Shown: one piece after another, positions 10,187 through 20,037 of the stretch | How positions within the stretch are numbered: position 1 is the stretch's first letter | How the letters are laid out: every line of letters begins with the position of its first letter | Position numbers and translations under genes: made by a program | NCBI GenBank assembly: GCA_947095585.1 | Contig: OX352763.1 | Location: 65,133,016-65,197,015 of the forward strand | From: Nephrocerus scutellatus | Lineage: Eukaryota > Arthropoda > Insecta > Diptera > Pipunculidae | Direction: 5' to 3' | Length of the DNA stretch: 64,000 nucleotides | The notes under the pieces: generated by a model | The model's input: only the letters and a program-made list of their open reading frames with translations | Databases searched by the model: none | Told to the model about the DNA's origin: nothing

Positions 10187-10655
10187 GATTTTAGTGTCGG
10201 ACCCACCTGTGGGTGGTCGATATTAGAGTTGATTCTATGGTTTTCGGTCGCTGAGTTGAATGGTGATGGTAAGAAAGCTCTAGGGGGATGGGTCGATAAC
10301 GGTGGGGGGAGGGGTGACCGATATTAGTGTCGATTCTGTGGTTTTCGGGGTCGCTGAGTGGAATGGTGATGGTAAGACAGCTCTAGGGGGTTTGGTCGAA
10401 ATGGTGGGGGGGGGGGGTGACCGATATTAGTTTCGATTTTATGGTTTTCGGGGTCGCTGGGTTGAATGGTGATGGTAAGACAGCTCTTGGGGATGGGGTC
10501 GATAACGGAGGGTGGGGGGTGACCGATATTAGTGTCGATTCTATGGTTTTCGGGGTCGCTAAGTTGAATGGTGATGGTAAGACAGCTCTTGGGGGATGGG
10601 GTCGATAACGGAGGGGAGGGGGGTGACCGATATTAGTGTTGATTTGGCGACGAAT
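10187..10655 (+). repeat. ~102-bp minisatellite inside the Helitron
   Basis: About 4.5 tandem units, each with GACCGATATTAGTGTCGATT, TATGGTTTTCGGGGTCGCT, GAATGGTGATGGTAAGACAG and a G-rich GGGGGGTGACC joint. The frame at 10417-10608 is simply the repeat being read through. Confidence 0.85.
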
Positions 10656-10719
10656 TTGGAGGTGAGGACATTGTCGCCCCTACTTCAAATTGTAAAAGGT
10701 AGATTAGTAGCCGTATTTA

Positions 10720-11340
10720 ATGGATATATTAAATTTACATCGATTTTTGAAATCTGCAGCTGAACAAATAAATTCGTCTTATCCGGCTGTTTCTCAAAAC
10801 TATCACATTTTGAACCGGTTGCGAGAAGGTGCCATTCTTGCTACTAAAAATGGAGACAACCACGAAATAAACAATCAAATACTTGCCATGTTAATAGGCA
10901 TAATCACTGAAAATAAGTGTATCTATACCGTTGTAGATACTGATGAGAAAAGTAATTATCTAACTGGGTGCCTTAACTAACTTAATTCGTCTGGATTGCC
11001 ACCACATCGTCTTACAGTTTGATCTCCAATTATTTTACTACGGATTCTCGACTCGCCAAAACTTTGCAACGGCACAAGACTGTACGTAAAAGAGATGCCG
11101 GGCAATATAATTGAAGCGACTATCTTGACATAAAAGGGACAGTGTGATTAAGAGATTGCAATTTCCAGTAAAACTTGCGTTTTCGATGACGATCATTAAG
11201 TCGGACAGTGTATTAAGTACTGCGGAGTATAGATTTGAGATCGCCATGTTTTTCCCACGGACAACTTAGTTTTGCTTGCTCTGGGTTAGGTTGACCTAAG
11301 AATTTATTTATTCTTGCTCTTGAAGGTGAAACTAAAAACA
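10720..11340 (+). pseudogene. Helitron helicase C-terminal fragment
   Basis: The frame 10720-10980 carries the Helitron Pif1-like helicase segment with the phrases LREGAILATKNGDNHEINNQ and TVVDTDEKSNYLTG. After a TAA the same region continues with matches to downstream parts of the domain: LPPHRL; SPIILLR near 11030; LCNGTRLYVKEM near 11060; and QFPVKLAFSMTIIKSD near 11160-11210, the motif just before the final helicase motif. Several in-frame stops and shifts break it. The product would unwind DNA during rolling-circle transposition; this copy cannot be functional. It is the main evidence that the surrounding element is a once-autonomous Helitron. Confidence 0.8.
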
Positions 11341-11499
11341 TTGTATGCAACCAAGTTTTGTTTTAAATTCATTTTATGTATGTTTATTTAATTTTAAAAA
11401 CAATTTTACCTTATAGGTAGATATTATTATTTTTTCTACCCCTTGAGATGAATAAATACCTGGGCAACGCCGGGTAATCAGCTAGTGCTACAATAAAAT

Positions 11500-11811
11500 A
11501 ATTTGCTTGTTTGCATGAACACGTATAGAAATGCGTATGTTGGCATTTCTTTATATATCTCAACTGCAATTTTGCTGAGTTGGCTTGTTAATTTATAAAT
11601 GTATTCAACTTGTTAAAGTGATTATGATTTGGTAAAGATACGCATTATGTAAAAATGAGGATCTTTTCAAGCATTACTGATAAATATATTTTTATATCAG
11701 TTTTTTTACATTTACTTGTTTAATTTCATATCAGAAATTATGGAATATATTCGCAGCGTTCGAGTGAAGCAGAGACACACAATACCTTGCAACTTAAATT
11801 AAATTTAGAAA
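11500..11811. repeat. Dispersed repeat, second copy at 13075-13320
   Basis: Shares the ordered blocks TTTCTTTATATATCTCAACTG, TTTTGCTGAGTTGGC, CAGAAATTATGGAATATATTCG and GCAGCGTTCGAGTGAAGCAGAG with 13075-13320. Confidence 0.75.
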
Positions 11812-12248
11812 TGCAGATGGGAAGAGGCTACTGTGCATCGGTTTGAACATTTGCAATTTGCATGAAATTTTTCAATTTGGAGGTTCGCTGTAAAGCGGAT
11901 TGACTAGTTTACAGAGATGTCTCAATAAATTGACCCACACCTATGTCTTCACAAAGGAAATTCTATCCAATGAAAAATGAAAGTTTACAATGCAGAGGGG
12001 AAGAGGCTGTTGTGCATTGGCTTGAACATTTGCAATTTGCATTAAATTTTTAATTTTGGAGGTTCGCTGTCAAGCGGATTGGCCCGTTCACAGAGATTTC
12101 TCACTAAACTGATCTACACCCATGTTTTCCTAAAGGAATTATCATTCGAATAAAATATGTGAGATTACAATGCAGAGGGGAAGAAGCTATTGTGCATTGG
12201 TTTGAACATTTGCAATTTGCATGAAATTTTTCAAGGTTCTCTGTCAAC
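11812..12248. repeat. ~180-bp tandem repeat, 2.4 units
   Basis: Units start at about 11812, 11990 and 12171 with ATGCAGAGGGGAAGAGGCT. They continue with TTTGAACATTTGCAATTTGC and GGAGGTTCGCTGTCAAGCGG. The third unit is cut short. Two diverged relatives occur at about 27895-28137. Confidence 0.8.
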
Positions 12249-12538
12249 CTGTGGTGAAAAAACTTTTATAATAGACTATACCTTTATATAAATCATAACA
12301 TAATTTTTAATTCTATTTTTTTCGACTACCTTACTCTTTTGTTAAACACTTCATTACTTTATAAATTTCCCTTTCAGTAGACATGTAAAAACAATTGCAT
12401 AGAAGAATTACACCAAAACCGTTGCAAAAAATGCATTGGCTGCGAAATCTGCTCACACCAAATAGATCAACTGTTGTAATGACTTGTACAACGGTATAAT
12501 TCCAAAGCCTATGGGGGGGATACGGCTGTAACAATATT

Positions 12539-12680
12539 AGCTGTATTTTATTTGCCGAGGAATAAGGAATTACAACAACAATTGCACTATATTTTTCCTT
12601 CTTTGCAATAAGAAAACCTGCTGTTGTGCTGGTTTTCAAATTTTAATTCCTTATTTCTTTGCAGATGAAATACGCCTATT
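12539..12680. repeat. ~140-bp palindromic MITE, copy 2 (reverse)
   Basis: AGCTGTATTTTATTTGCCGAGG at the left end and an inverted counterpart ending TTTGCAGATGAAATACG at the right. The interior is reversed relative to copies 1 and 3. Confidence 0.7.
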
Positions 12681-12846
12681 ATAAGATGGATTTTTGGTTT
12701 ACATTTGCAACATAAACATACTGAACTCTGAAAATGCATAAATTTATTTAAAAAATTCATGCGATATAGCGTCTACCCCGATTTTTCTCAACTTAAGTTA
12801 AATAGTGCTTGTATAAATATATATTATATGTCCACTCCATGAACAC

Positions 12847-13320
12847 GATCAGATGAATGGTGTGAAAACGTATAAAGGACATCTACATATACTCAGATTT
12901 TCACTTTTATTAATGTAGTTTTTAAATAATATTTTTAGTTTTGGAGTACTGAATTTACTGTCATGTTATGATATATAATTTTTAATTTCAAACTTTGCAT
13001 AGAGGTTTTCTACTCGTACCATAACGAGTGACCTTCGGCAAAGTAGGATTTTGGAAGTGGCCAGACTCCTGGTAAAGAATTTCTTTATATATCTTAACTG
13101 TAATTTTGCTGAGTTGACGTGTTAATTTATAATTTCTCAAAGTGATTATTTTTTGGTTACGATACGCACATGGTACTATTATGTTAAAATATGGATCATT
13201 TCATTACATTTACTTGTTTCATTTTATATCAGAAATTATGAAATATATTCGCTCTGACGCAGCGTTCGAGTGAGGCAGAGTCAAAAAAATACTTTGCAAC
13301 TTCAATTAAATTTAGAAATA
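12847..13320. repeat. Copies of the 7891-8090 and 11500-11811 repeats, joined
   Basis: 12847-13075 matches 7891-8090, and 13075-13320 matches 11500-11811. The two repeat modules that are separate upstream (on either side of the Helitron) are contiguous here, which suggests that they belong to one larger repeat. Confidence 0.7.
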
Positions 13321-13514
13321 GTTCAGTCCTACGGTTAGGTTCTGATTAAAAAGGTTCATCATTTTTCCCTTTTCGAAATTAAAATCTTTAAAAGCTTCAC
13401 GAGAAAGAAAAAAAAATTAACGACTTGAACACTCGTTTAACTAAAAGCGAACTTGAATTATTTCATTCCTACAAAAAGTTGGAATAAAATTATTCCAAAT
13501 GTATGGTATTATTG

Positions 13515-13655
13515 TTGGCTGTATTTTATTTGCCGAAGAATAAGGAATTCGAATGTCAAAACCAGCAAAACAGCAGGTGTTATTATTCCAAAGAAGGAAT
13601 AAGATAGTGCAATTGTTGTTGTAATTCCTTATTCCTCGGCAAATAAATACAGCTG
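13515..13655. repeat. ~140-bp palindromic MITE, copy 3
   Basis: GCTGTATTTTATTTGCCGAAG at the left and CCTCGGCAAATAAATACAGC at the right are near-perfect inverted repeats. This is the best-preserved copy. Confidence 0.75.
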
Positions 13656-13659
13656 TTGT

Positions 13660-14284
13660 AGAATTTTTCTTATTCCTATTCCGGTTCCAACAAAATTCAG
13701 TTAATATTGGAATAAATTAATTCCGAATGCAAGACATTGTGTTGTAAAATTTTCCAATTCCTATTCTGGTACAAATAAAAAACTGCCAAAAGGCAGCTAA
13801 TGTTATCAAGGGTCTGTATTTTTATTTAACCCGAGCGACCAGTGTACGTTAAAAATTTACTCAGTGTTTTTTATTCAGCCGGAGTAATTTTACTCTGTTC
13901 TCTGTGTTTTTTGTTGTGAACCGAAATAAATATCAGAGTAAGGCAGAGTAAGAGCAAGTAAAGTTACCCAATGTACATATCGTACAGGTTGAATAATAGA
14001 ATAGCCCCATGACTTTATTGACTACTCATGCCATTTTCTTTGCTGCCATATGTTTTGAATTTTTATTTTCATTTTTATAAAAGTTTTTAATGGACATAAT
14101 TTTTTCATTTTCTTAGGTGACAAAAACCGTCAAAAATTTTTTAATGCCCATCAAAAATTGAAAATGTATATTTTTTCTTCCATTTTAACTAACACCAACC
14201 CAGAATAATGTATGAGTCTAAGCGTCAAAGCTTTATGAATTTCTTGAATGTTTGTTTTAATTTCGGGTAACTGTACATTAACAT
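13660..14284. other. Spacer, nothing recognised
   Basis: AT-rich; scattered GGAATAAATTAATTCC-like palindromic words but no supported gene. Confidence 0.5.
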
Positions 14285-14545
14285 TAAGCTTCGAATAATT
14301 TGCACATAAATGCTGATTTAATTTCTAAACGAATTTGTTAGTTTTATCAAATTTCTCATAGATAGTATCCTCCTGATGATTTTGGCATTCTGCACATACA
14401 AATCTGAAATAGGAGCATTCCTTAAATAATTTGCAAAAGCTTTCAAAATTGCAATCAATCCATGTAAAGTGGTAAATTTTCTTTTCATCGATTAAAAAAC
14501 CGCAGATTTGTCAATTGAAACGGCCACTTGGTTACATTTTTTACA
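14285..14545 (-). pseudogene. Zinc-finger (PHD-like) fragment of a LINE ORF1
   Basis: Minus-strand translation gives AVCKKCNQVAVSIDKSAVF, then a T-run frameshift, then FLIDEKKIYHFTWIDCNFES and a FRFVCAECQNH segment. The order Cys-x2-Cys, His-x3-Asp-Cys, Cys-x2-Cys resembles the PHD-type zinc finger at the start of ORF1 in many insect CR1/Jockey-like LINEs. No RT is adjacent. The assignment rests on the cysteine pattern and the W-x-x-C-F style spacing, so it is tentative; a host zinc-finger pseudogene is the alternative. Confidence 0.4.
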
Positions 14546-14559
14546 TACTGCTCATATTA

Positions 14560-14880
14560 TGCATAATATATTATCAGTATAGTACATTATATAACGAGCT
14601 ATGAAAGTAAAAGTTAGAAGCTTGAAGCACGAGGCGGAAGCCGAGTGCGGTAATCTAACGAGCATCATATGCACTCTTCCGCGAGTAATGTACGCAATTT
14701 TTCACACGATCAAAACAATTTTTCTGCTAAACTGCTCATGCGCAATGTAAAACTATGTGTGTTCGCTAAGACTGCAGTAAATAACTAAAGTATTTTCTAT
14801 GTTAACACACTAGTGTAAATAATGCCTACCTTCGAGGGTAGGTAGAGTTGGAAACAGTCACTTTCGTATATGGTCGTGTA
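14560..14880. repeat. Dispersed repeat with ATAACGAGC end, copy 1
   Basis: Shares TACATTATATAACGAGC, GCGAGTAATGTACGCAATTTT, CACACGATC, TTCGCTAAGACTGCAGTAAAT and AACAGTCACTTTCG with 40150-40440. Part is shared with 62160-62610 in inverted order (GAAGCACGAGGC against GCCTCGTGCTTC). Confidence 0.65.
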
Positions 14881-14969
14881 AAAAATGGTTAACTTCACTC
14901 TTCTCCGATGCTATTATATGCGTGGGTGCTATGTAGAACGCTCCTTAGTGCACTCACTCTATTGTGGAG

Positions 14970-15067
14970 CACGGCGAGGTAAATTTGGTGCCCATATACA
15001 TTTTTTAAAAATTGACCCGATTTTCTTCAAATTTTTATGCACATGTGTTTCTCCGAAGAACAACAAC
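14970..15067 (+). repeat. Single unit of the 105-bp-repeat family
   Basis: GGTGCCCATATACATTTTTT, ACCCGATTTTCTTCAAATTT and ACATGTGTTTCTCCGAAG match one repeat unit of the family. Confidence 0.65.
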
Positions 15068-15081
15068 ACCCGTTAGATATA

Positions 15082-15370
15082 ACGTGTTTTTTTAAGAGGT
15101 TGCCGATTTTTTTTTTGAATAAAACACATATAAAATTATGAAATGACCAAAATTTTTTTTTATTTGGTAGATAATTTTTTGGCATTTAACATTTAAACAC
15201 AATTTCTGGCATATGGCTACCACGACTATTTTTCACAAATGTCATTTTTTTTTTTCATAATGATTTGCCAAACAATACTGAGTAGAAATGCCACTTTGAG
15301 CTGTCAAAACAACTGTCATAAAATAAAACGACATCTATCGGAAAAACAAACCTCCCAAAAAAACACCCGT
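15082..15370 (-). repeat. TA-flanked MITE, single copy (289 bp)
   Basis: Ends ACGTGTTTTTTTAAGAGG and, inverted, ACGGGTGTTTTTTTGGGAGG; TA at 15080-15081 and 15371-15372. The internal T run is short (about 12) compared with about 30 in the other copies. Confidence 0.85.
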
Positions 15371-15394
15371 TATTAAGTCTTTTTCAATTAAATC

Positions 15395-16157
15395 TTTAAG
15401 CCTGCACGAATATCAATGTGCTTTGTCCTCTTTGAGTTCTCATAACTCTGCCATTGAAATTAATTAGTTCTTGTGCTGTTGTGGCTGCAGCTATGTATTC
15501 AGATTCACATTTCTGCTTCTTCGAAAACCATGCTACTGCATCTCCGTAAAATATGATACATCCACTTACACATTTTCTGTAATTTTTGTCTCCTGTCCAA
15601 TCTGAGTCTGAGTAGGCATATAACTTTCTGTCTGATGATCATTTATATATGAGTCCTTCGTTTTTTGTTTACTTTAAGTATCTTTATACTCTCTTCCCGG
15701 TTTTCCAAGTTAGTTCCGATGGTTTATCCAAGTATCTACTAAGGTATGATACTGAACATGTCAAATCCGGTCTTGATGTCACTATTATGAGTTCTCCGTA
15801 TGGAAAGTCATGGCCTTTTCTTTCTTCACACTCTATCAATTGTAGACTTGCTTCCATAGGTGTTTCTATACCTTTACATTCTGTCATATTGAATTTTTGT
15901 AAAATTTTATTCTTGTATTCATAGGTTTTTCTACTTCTTGCCAAGTCTTTAATTCTTTTAGGGCTGTTAACACTTTGTCCATTGATTCTCTTTACTCATT
16001 ATCCATTACAGTTTCTTCATATAGTGTGGGTTCTTCTGTTTGTGTTTACATACAGTATGCATAGTATGTTTCATGTTGTTCTAGGTATTGTCGTTTTTTA
16101 ACCTGTCTGCCTGATCTAGAATACTCCCCCTGCCATAAAACTTTTCTGGTCTCTATT
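15395..16157 (-). pseudogene. Copia RT/RNase H fragment, copy 1, cut by a BEL insertion
   Basis: The minus strand carries the C-terminal part of a Copia Pol. It includes the linker before RT (the RSGRQVKKRQYLEQHETYYA phrase near 16080-16110), the RT thumb segment (LQKFNMTECKGIETPMEASL) and part of RNase H near 15480-15540 (SEYIAAATTAQEL). Compared with copy 2 at 23330-24745, about 575 bp is missing at about 15913, joining the thumb to the WQEVEKPMNTS region. RNase H has also lost its VSLSTA residues. The BEL element at 16158 interrupts it; the severed piece resumes at 22670. Confidence 0.8.
16153..16157. other. BEL target-site duplication, left (CTATT)
   Basis: CTATT precedes the 5' LTR and recurs at 22670-22674 after the 3' LTR. 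The uninterrupted Copia copy at about 24675 reads CTCTATTTCTTC, confirming one original copy. Confidence 0.92.
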
Positions 16158-16544
16158 TGTTCAGACTTGGAATGAGTAAAACAATTTTTATATTGTGAAT
16201 TAAGTATTTTGAAAATTCTGGTTCGGTCACCGATCGAACCTATTTAATTGTTAACAAGAACACATTTTGTCTTGTCACTTTAACTTTTTTCTGAAGCTGT
16301 AACTGTTCACTTCTGCTTTTCTGCTGTAAAATTTATGCATTTGTACATTTCCATATAATTCGCTAAATAAAATTTAAAGAAGTTTTAGTTTGTAAAGATA
16401 ATTGGTGAATTTTGTTATTCGGACTATTTTGGTACATCGGGTGATCTGCGTTGCAGCTTAGGACATTCAAAGACAAGATTTGTCTTACACCCCCCCCCCA
16501 GACCGGGCCACACACACATACAAAATCTTGAGTGTTATCAAACA
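16158..16544 (+). repeat. BEL 5' LTR
   Basis: 387 bp, TG...CA ends, nearly identical to 22285-22669. It contains a C run (about 16489-16498) and a CACACACACATAC stretch near its 3' end. Confidence 0.95.
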
Positions 16545-16550
16545 TAAATT

Positions 16551-16568
16551 TGGTCCTTCGAGCCGGAT
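16551..16568 (+). promoter_or_regulatory. BEL primer-binding site, tRNA-Tyr type
   Basis: TGGTCCTTCGAGCCGGAT, six bases after the 5' LTR. Its complement ends in CCA and fits the 3' end of fly tRNA-Tyr (acceptor strand TCGAAGG plus A-CCA, preceded by the T stem CCGGC) as I remember that sequence. Confidence 0.75.
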
Positions 16569-16696
16569 CTGGGGAATCATTTTGGAAATTTGGAATTTGG
16601 AAAATTTTGCTGTACGGTACATTGGATAGCGGTTGGAAGCAAGGTAAGCGTTTCCCTTTACATGTGTGAAATTTTAATATTGAATTCGTGAACAAA

Positions 16697-17014
16697 ATGG
16701 CTGACGAACCCACGCTTGTCGATTCGTTGGTTGCTCAGCAGTATCAATTGCTTGAGTTCGTGCAGAAACAGTTGACAAACTTCAAAAAAGATTCCGCGTT
16801 CAGAAAAACGAAATCATATTTTGAACGTCGTTTGTCCTGTTTAGAGAAATTTTATTCCGAGTTTCACTCGAATCATCGTCTAATAATTGCTTCAATTGAT
16901 AAAAATGAAGATTACGTGAAGTTAGACATTCCTAATCTATTTGAAGAAGCGTTTTTAAATTCGATCGCTGAAATAGAAGAATCGTTTTCACTCGTATTTC
17001 CACCGTCTGCTTAA
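16697..17014 (+). pseudogene. BEL Gag N-terminal segment
   Basis: Starts MADEPTLVDSL and reads 105 codons of charged, helix-prone sequence typical of the N-terminus of BEL Gag, then meets TAA at 17012-17014. The next ATG (17021) lies only two codons later in the same frame, so this is one Gag-Pol frame interrupted by a nonsense codon rather than a separate gene. An in-frame ATG also exists at 16688, but the ATG at 16697 begins the more conserved-looking sequence. Confidence 0.8.
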
Positions 17015-17020
17015 TCGATC

Positions 17021-19603
17021 ATGAGTACACCATTGTCAAAGCTTACGAATAACGAGCCCTCGAACGTACGGTTACCAAAATTAGATTTGCCCAAATTCGA
17101 TGGCAATGTTTTAGAATGGCCTTCATTTTATGACTTTTTTAGGCAAATTCATGAGAATTCGACCTTATCATCATCTCAAAAATTTCAATATCTCAAAGGC
17201 TGTCTGCACGGTGAGGCTGAGTTGAGAATACGGCATTTGGCAATCACAGATGACAATTACAGTAAAGCCATCGACGAACTTGAGAAGAACTATAACAATA
17301 AACGATTGTTATTCGCTCAACAAATGAACGCTTTCATGTCGCAGCCAGAAATTAAAAGAGATACTCGCGAAGAAATTCAGCGACTATTAAGTTTTTCTCG
17401 GTCGTCCATGCACGCAATTTCAAAATTAGGAGTCGAATCAAGTGAAGCGATATTTGTTCATATTGTGTTGCAAAAACTTCACATTGACACTCGGACATTC
17501 TGCCTTCAGTCCTTCGAAGCAAAGAAGATACCATTATGGGGTGAGTTAGAGAACGCAATAGAAATCCGATTGGCTTCCCTTCCATTGAGTAATGCAAGTG
17601 ATAACAAGAAGCCAGCATTCATTTCGAATGCATCGTTTTCCTCGTCAAGGGAATCATCGAAATGGCTTAAAACAACATCTAATTCTTCGAATAGGAAACC
17701 AAACACATTCCACGTATCCAATTCAACGTCAGCACAGTGTCCACATTGCAGAGAATCACACATTTTGCGAAAATGTCCGTCATTTCTCAAACTATCCGTA
17801 CAAGAACGCAAGGTAATAGTCGATAAATCTAGGCATTGTTTCAACTGCCTTGGTTTCAATCACTTATCGTCGAATTGTCCTAGCCAGAAGAATTGTGCCA
17901 CATGTGGTGGTCGTCACCACACATTGCTTCATTTTGTGAAATCCAATGATGATTCTGTTACATCGTCATCCGCGTCTAACGCTACGAAGCATTTTCCAAT
18001 TTGTAATCGTGCTACGAAATCAGCGAATCAATGCCGCCAAATATTATTAGCCACTGCGATCGTCCATATTCGTGCTAATAATGGTCAACTCATTCCGTTT
18101 CGTGCTTTAGTCGATCAAGGATCACAAGCCACCTTAATCACTCAAGCAGCTGCTCAACGTTTAGGCTTACCACGGACATCGATTCGCGCTCAGGTCAATG
18201 GTATTGGTAGCTCTCAAACTAATCAAAGCAAATCATTAATTTCAATTGCCATCAGATCGTGTCACGACGAGCATTTCGAATGTCACACTGATGCATTGAT
18301 TCTTGATAAGTTGACAACACAATTGCCTTCAATTAGCGTTGATTTCACCGAGTGGGATCACATTCGAAAATTACCTTTAGCGGATCCACATTTTTCGCAA
18401 CCGAGCAACATCGATTTGCTTCTAGGTGCCGAAGTGCATGCTTTAATACTACGACCAGGTCTATGCCGTGGAAAAATTGGTACTCCAATCGCTCAACATA
18501 CCGCTCTGGGATGGATACTGTCAGGGGAGATTATTCAAACTCATTCTTCGACCATTACCGTATCCAGCTTTCATTCTCAAATCGAAATTGACTCCCTTCT
18601 ACGCAAGTTTTGGGAAATTGAAGAAATCCAAACCGAAAGAACATTGTCCAAGGAAGACAAGTTGTGTGAAGAGTTCTTTCAGAAAACACACAAGCGTCAA
18701 TCTAGCGGTAAATATTTAGTGCAATTACCCCACAAATCACATTACGATTCAAATGCAGTCATCGGTTCATCTTACAAAATGGCTTATGATCGGTTTTTAC
18801 AATTAGAAAGACGTTTCCATCGAGATCCATCATTTCATTCCGATTATTCTGCAGTCATCAACGAATATCTCGGATTAGGACAAATGGAATTGGAAACTGA
18901 GCCCGAATCGAATTACAAAACCATCAATAATAACCTTGAATCTTCATTTCAGTGCTGTTATTTACCACATCACCCAGTGTTCAAGACTAGTAGCTCCACA
19001 ACAAAACTTCGTGTCGTGTTTGACGCTTCAGCGAAAACGTCAAATAAACATTCACTGAACGACATTCTATTAACGGGTCCAGCGCTGCAATCAGACTTAC
19101 CAGCTGTCATCATCAACTGGCGTTTCCTCAAGTATGTTTTTACGAGTGACATTGAGAAGATGTACCGTCGAATCGACATGTATCCTCAGCACACTCAATA
19201 TCAGCGGATTTTATGGAGAAATTCACCCGATGAAGACATCAAAACGTACAGATTGAACACAATGACTTTTGGAACACCTAGCGCACCCCACACTGCGATT
19301 CGTGTGATGCATCAGTTAGCTCACGATGAAGAAAACAATTTTCCATTAGCCGCATTTGTTCTTAGAAATCAAATGTATGTCGATGACATACTTTCTGGAA
19401 GTCATACCATCGAATCGACGATTGAGCTTCAACAACAAATCATACAATGTCTCCAATCTGCCGGTTTTGAATTAAGGAAATGGTCAAGCAACGCAGCATC
19501 AGTGCTATCATTAATTCCACTACAGTATCGCGAGAAGAAATCAGATTTTGATCAGATCAGAATGACTCGATTAAAGCGCTCGGTATGTATTGGCACCCTT
19601 TAA
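17021..19603 (+). pseudogene. BEL Gag-protease-RT polyprotein, first part
   Basis: 860 codons. In order: the Gag DUF1759-type region (VRLPKLDLPKFDGNVLEWPS, SSSQKFQYLKG; residues about 15-190); zinc-binding Cys/His segments around residues 240-305 (CPHCRESHILRKC, CFNCLGFNHLSSNC, CATCGGRHH); the aspartic protease motif ALVDQGSQATLI near residue 363 (DQG in place of DSG, as is common in BEL); and the reverse transcriptase with RVVFDASAK near residue 664, the TMTFGTPSAP region and the catalytic YVDDI near residue 786. The frame is lost through a GATCAGATCAG duplication at about 19551-19560. After that the last codons are out of frame and stop at 19601-19603. Confidence 0.9.
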
Positions 19604-20037
19604 ATGATGAATTTCACTTTAAATTCAATTTCTAGTTAGAAACCAAAAATCACACAAAACGCACGGTTTTGTCCGCAATCGCTCGCTTATTTGATCCATT
19701 AGGATGGATCAATCCGATTGTTATAGTCGCCAAAACATTCCTTAAACGTTTGTGGTGCGAAGGCCTTGATTGGGATGATCAGCTTCCACACAATCTAGCC
19801 GAAGTTTGGCAATCATTTATCGAGAGTTTGAAAATCATCAATCAAATCAAAATTCCTCGTTGGATACATACTGACAACGGTCAACAAACATTCGAATTAC
19901 ATACGTTTTGTGATGGATCAACACACGCTTATTCTGCTGCAACGTATTTACGAATCGAAACAGTTTATAATGAAGTTTTCGTTCACTTACTGTTCGCCAA
20001 AGGTAACTCCAAAGCGAGTTCTTACAATTCCAAGAAT
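19571..20037 (+). pseudogene. BEL RT-RNase H connection
   Basis: Continues Pol in a shifted frame: IKALGMYWHP, a TAG stop at 19633-19635, then the BEL-typical ARLFDPLGWINPIVIVAKTF and WDDQLP segments and the start of the RNase H domain (ELHTFCDGSTHAYSAATYLR, with the first RNase H Asp). A second frameshift near 20000-20010 ends this frame (stop 20038-20040). Confidence 0.85.

Larger units (their letters stand above)
8714..11486 (+). mobile_element. Helitron, interrupted by a mariner
   Basis: The 5' end is TCTATATA at 8714, resuming after the mariner as TATAAAATAGAGAATTTG at 10029, with the Helitron-like phrase CTCTGGAACGCCTTGACC downstream. The 3' end is CTAGT at 11482-11486. It is preceded by a hairpin, ACCTGG-GCAACG-CCGGGT (11458-11475, one G.T pair), six bases upstream. 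Between the ends are a minisatellite (10187-10655) and remains of the Helitron helicase on the plus strand (10720-11340), in the orientation the ends require. An A precedes the 5' TC, as expected for insertion at AT, but a G rather than T follows CTAGT, so the 3' flank has changed. The Rep domain is missing and the helicase is full of stops, so it is inactive. Confidence 0.85.

Noticed and set aside
10417..10608. Gly-rich repeat protein
   Set aside because: Read-through of the Helitron minisatellite.
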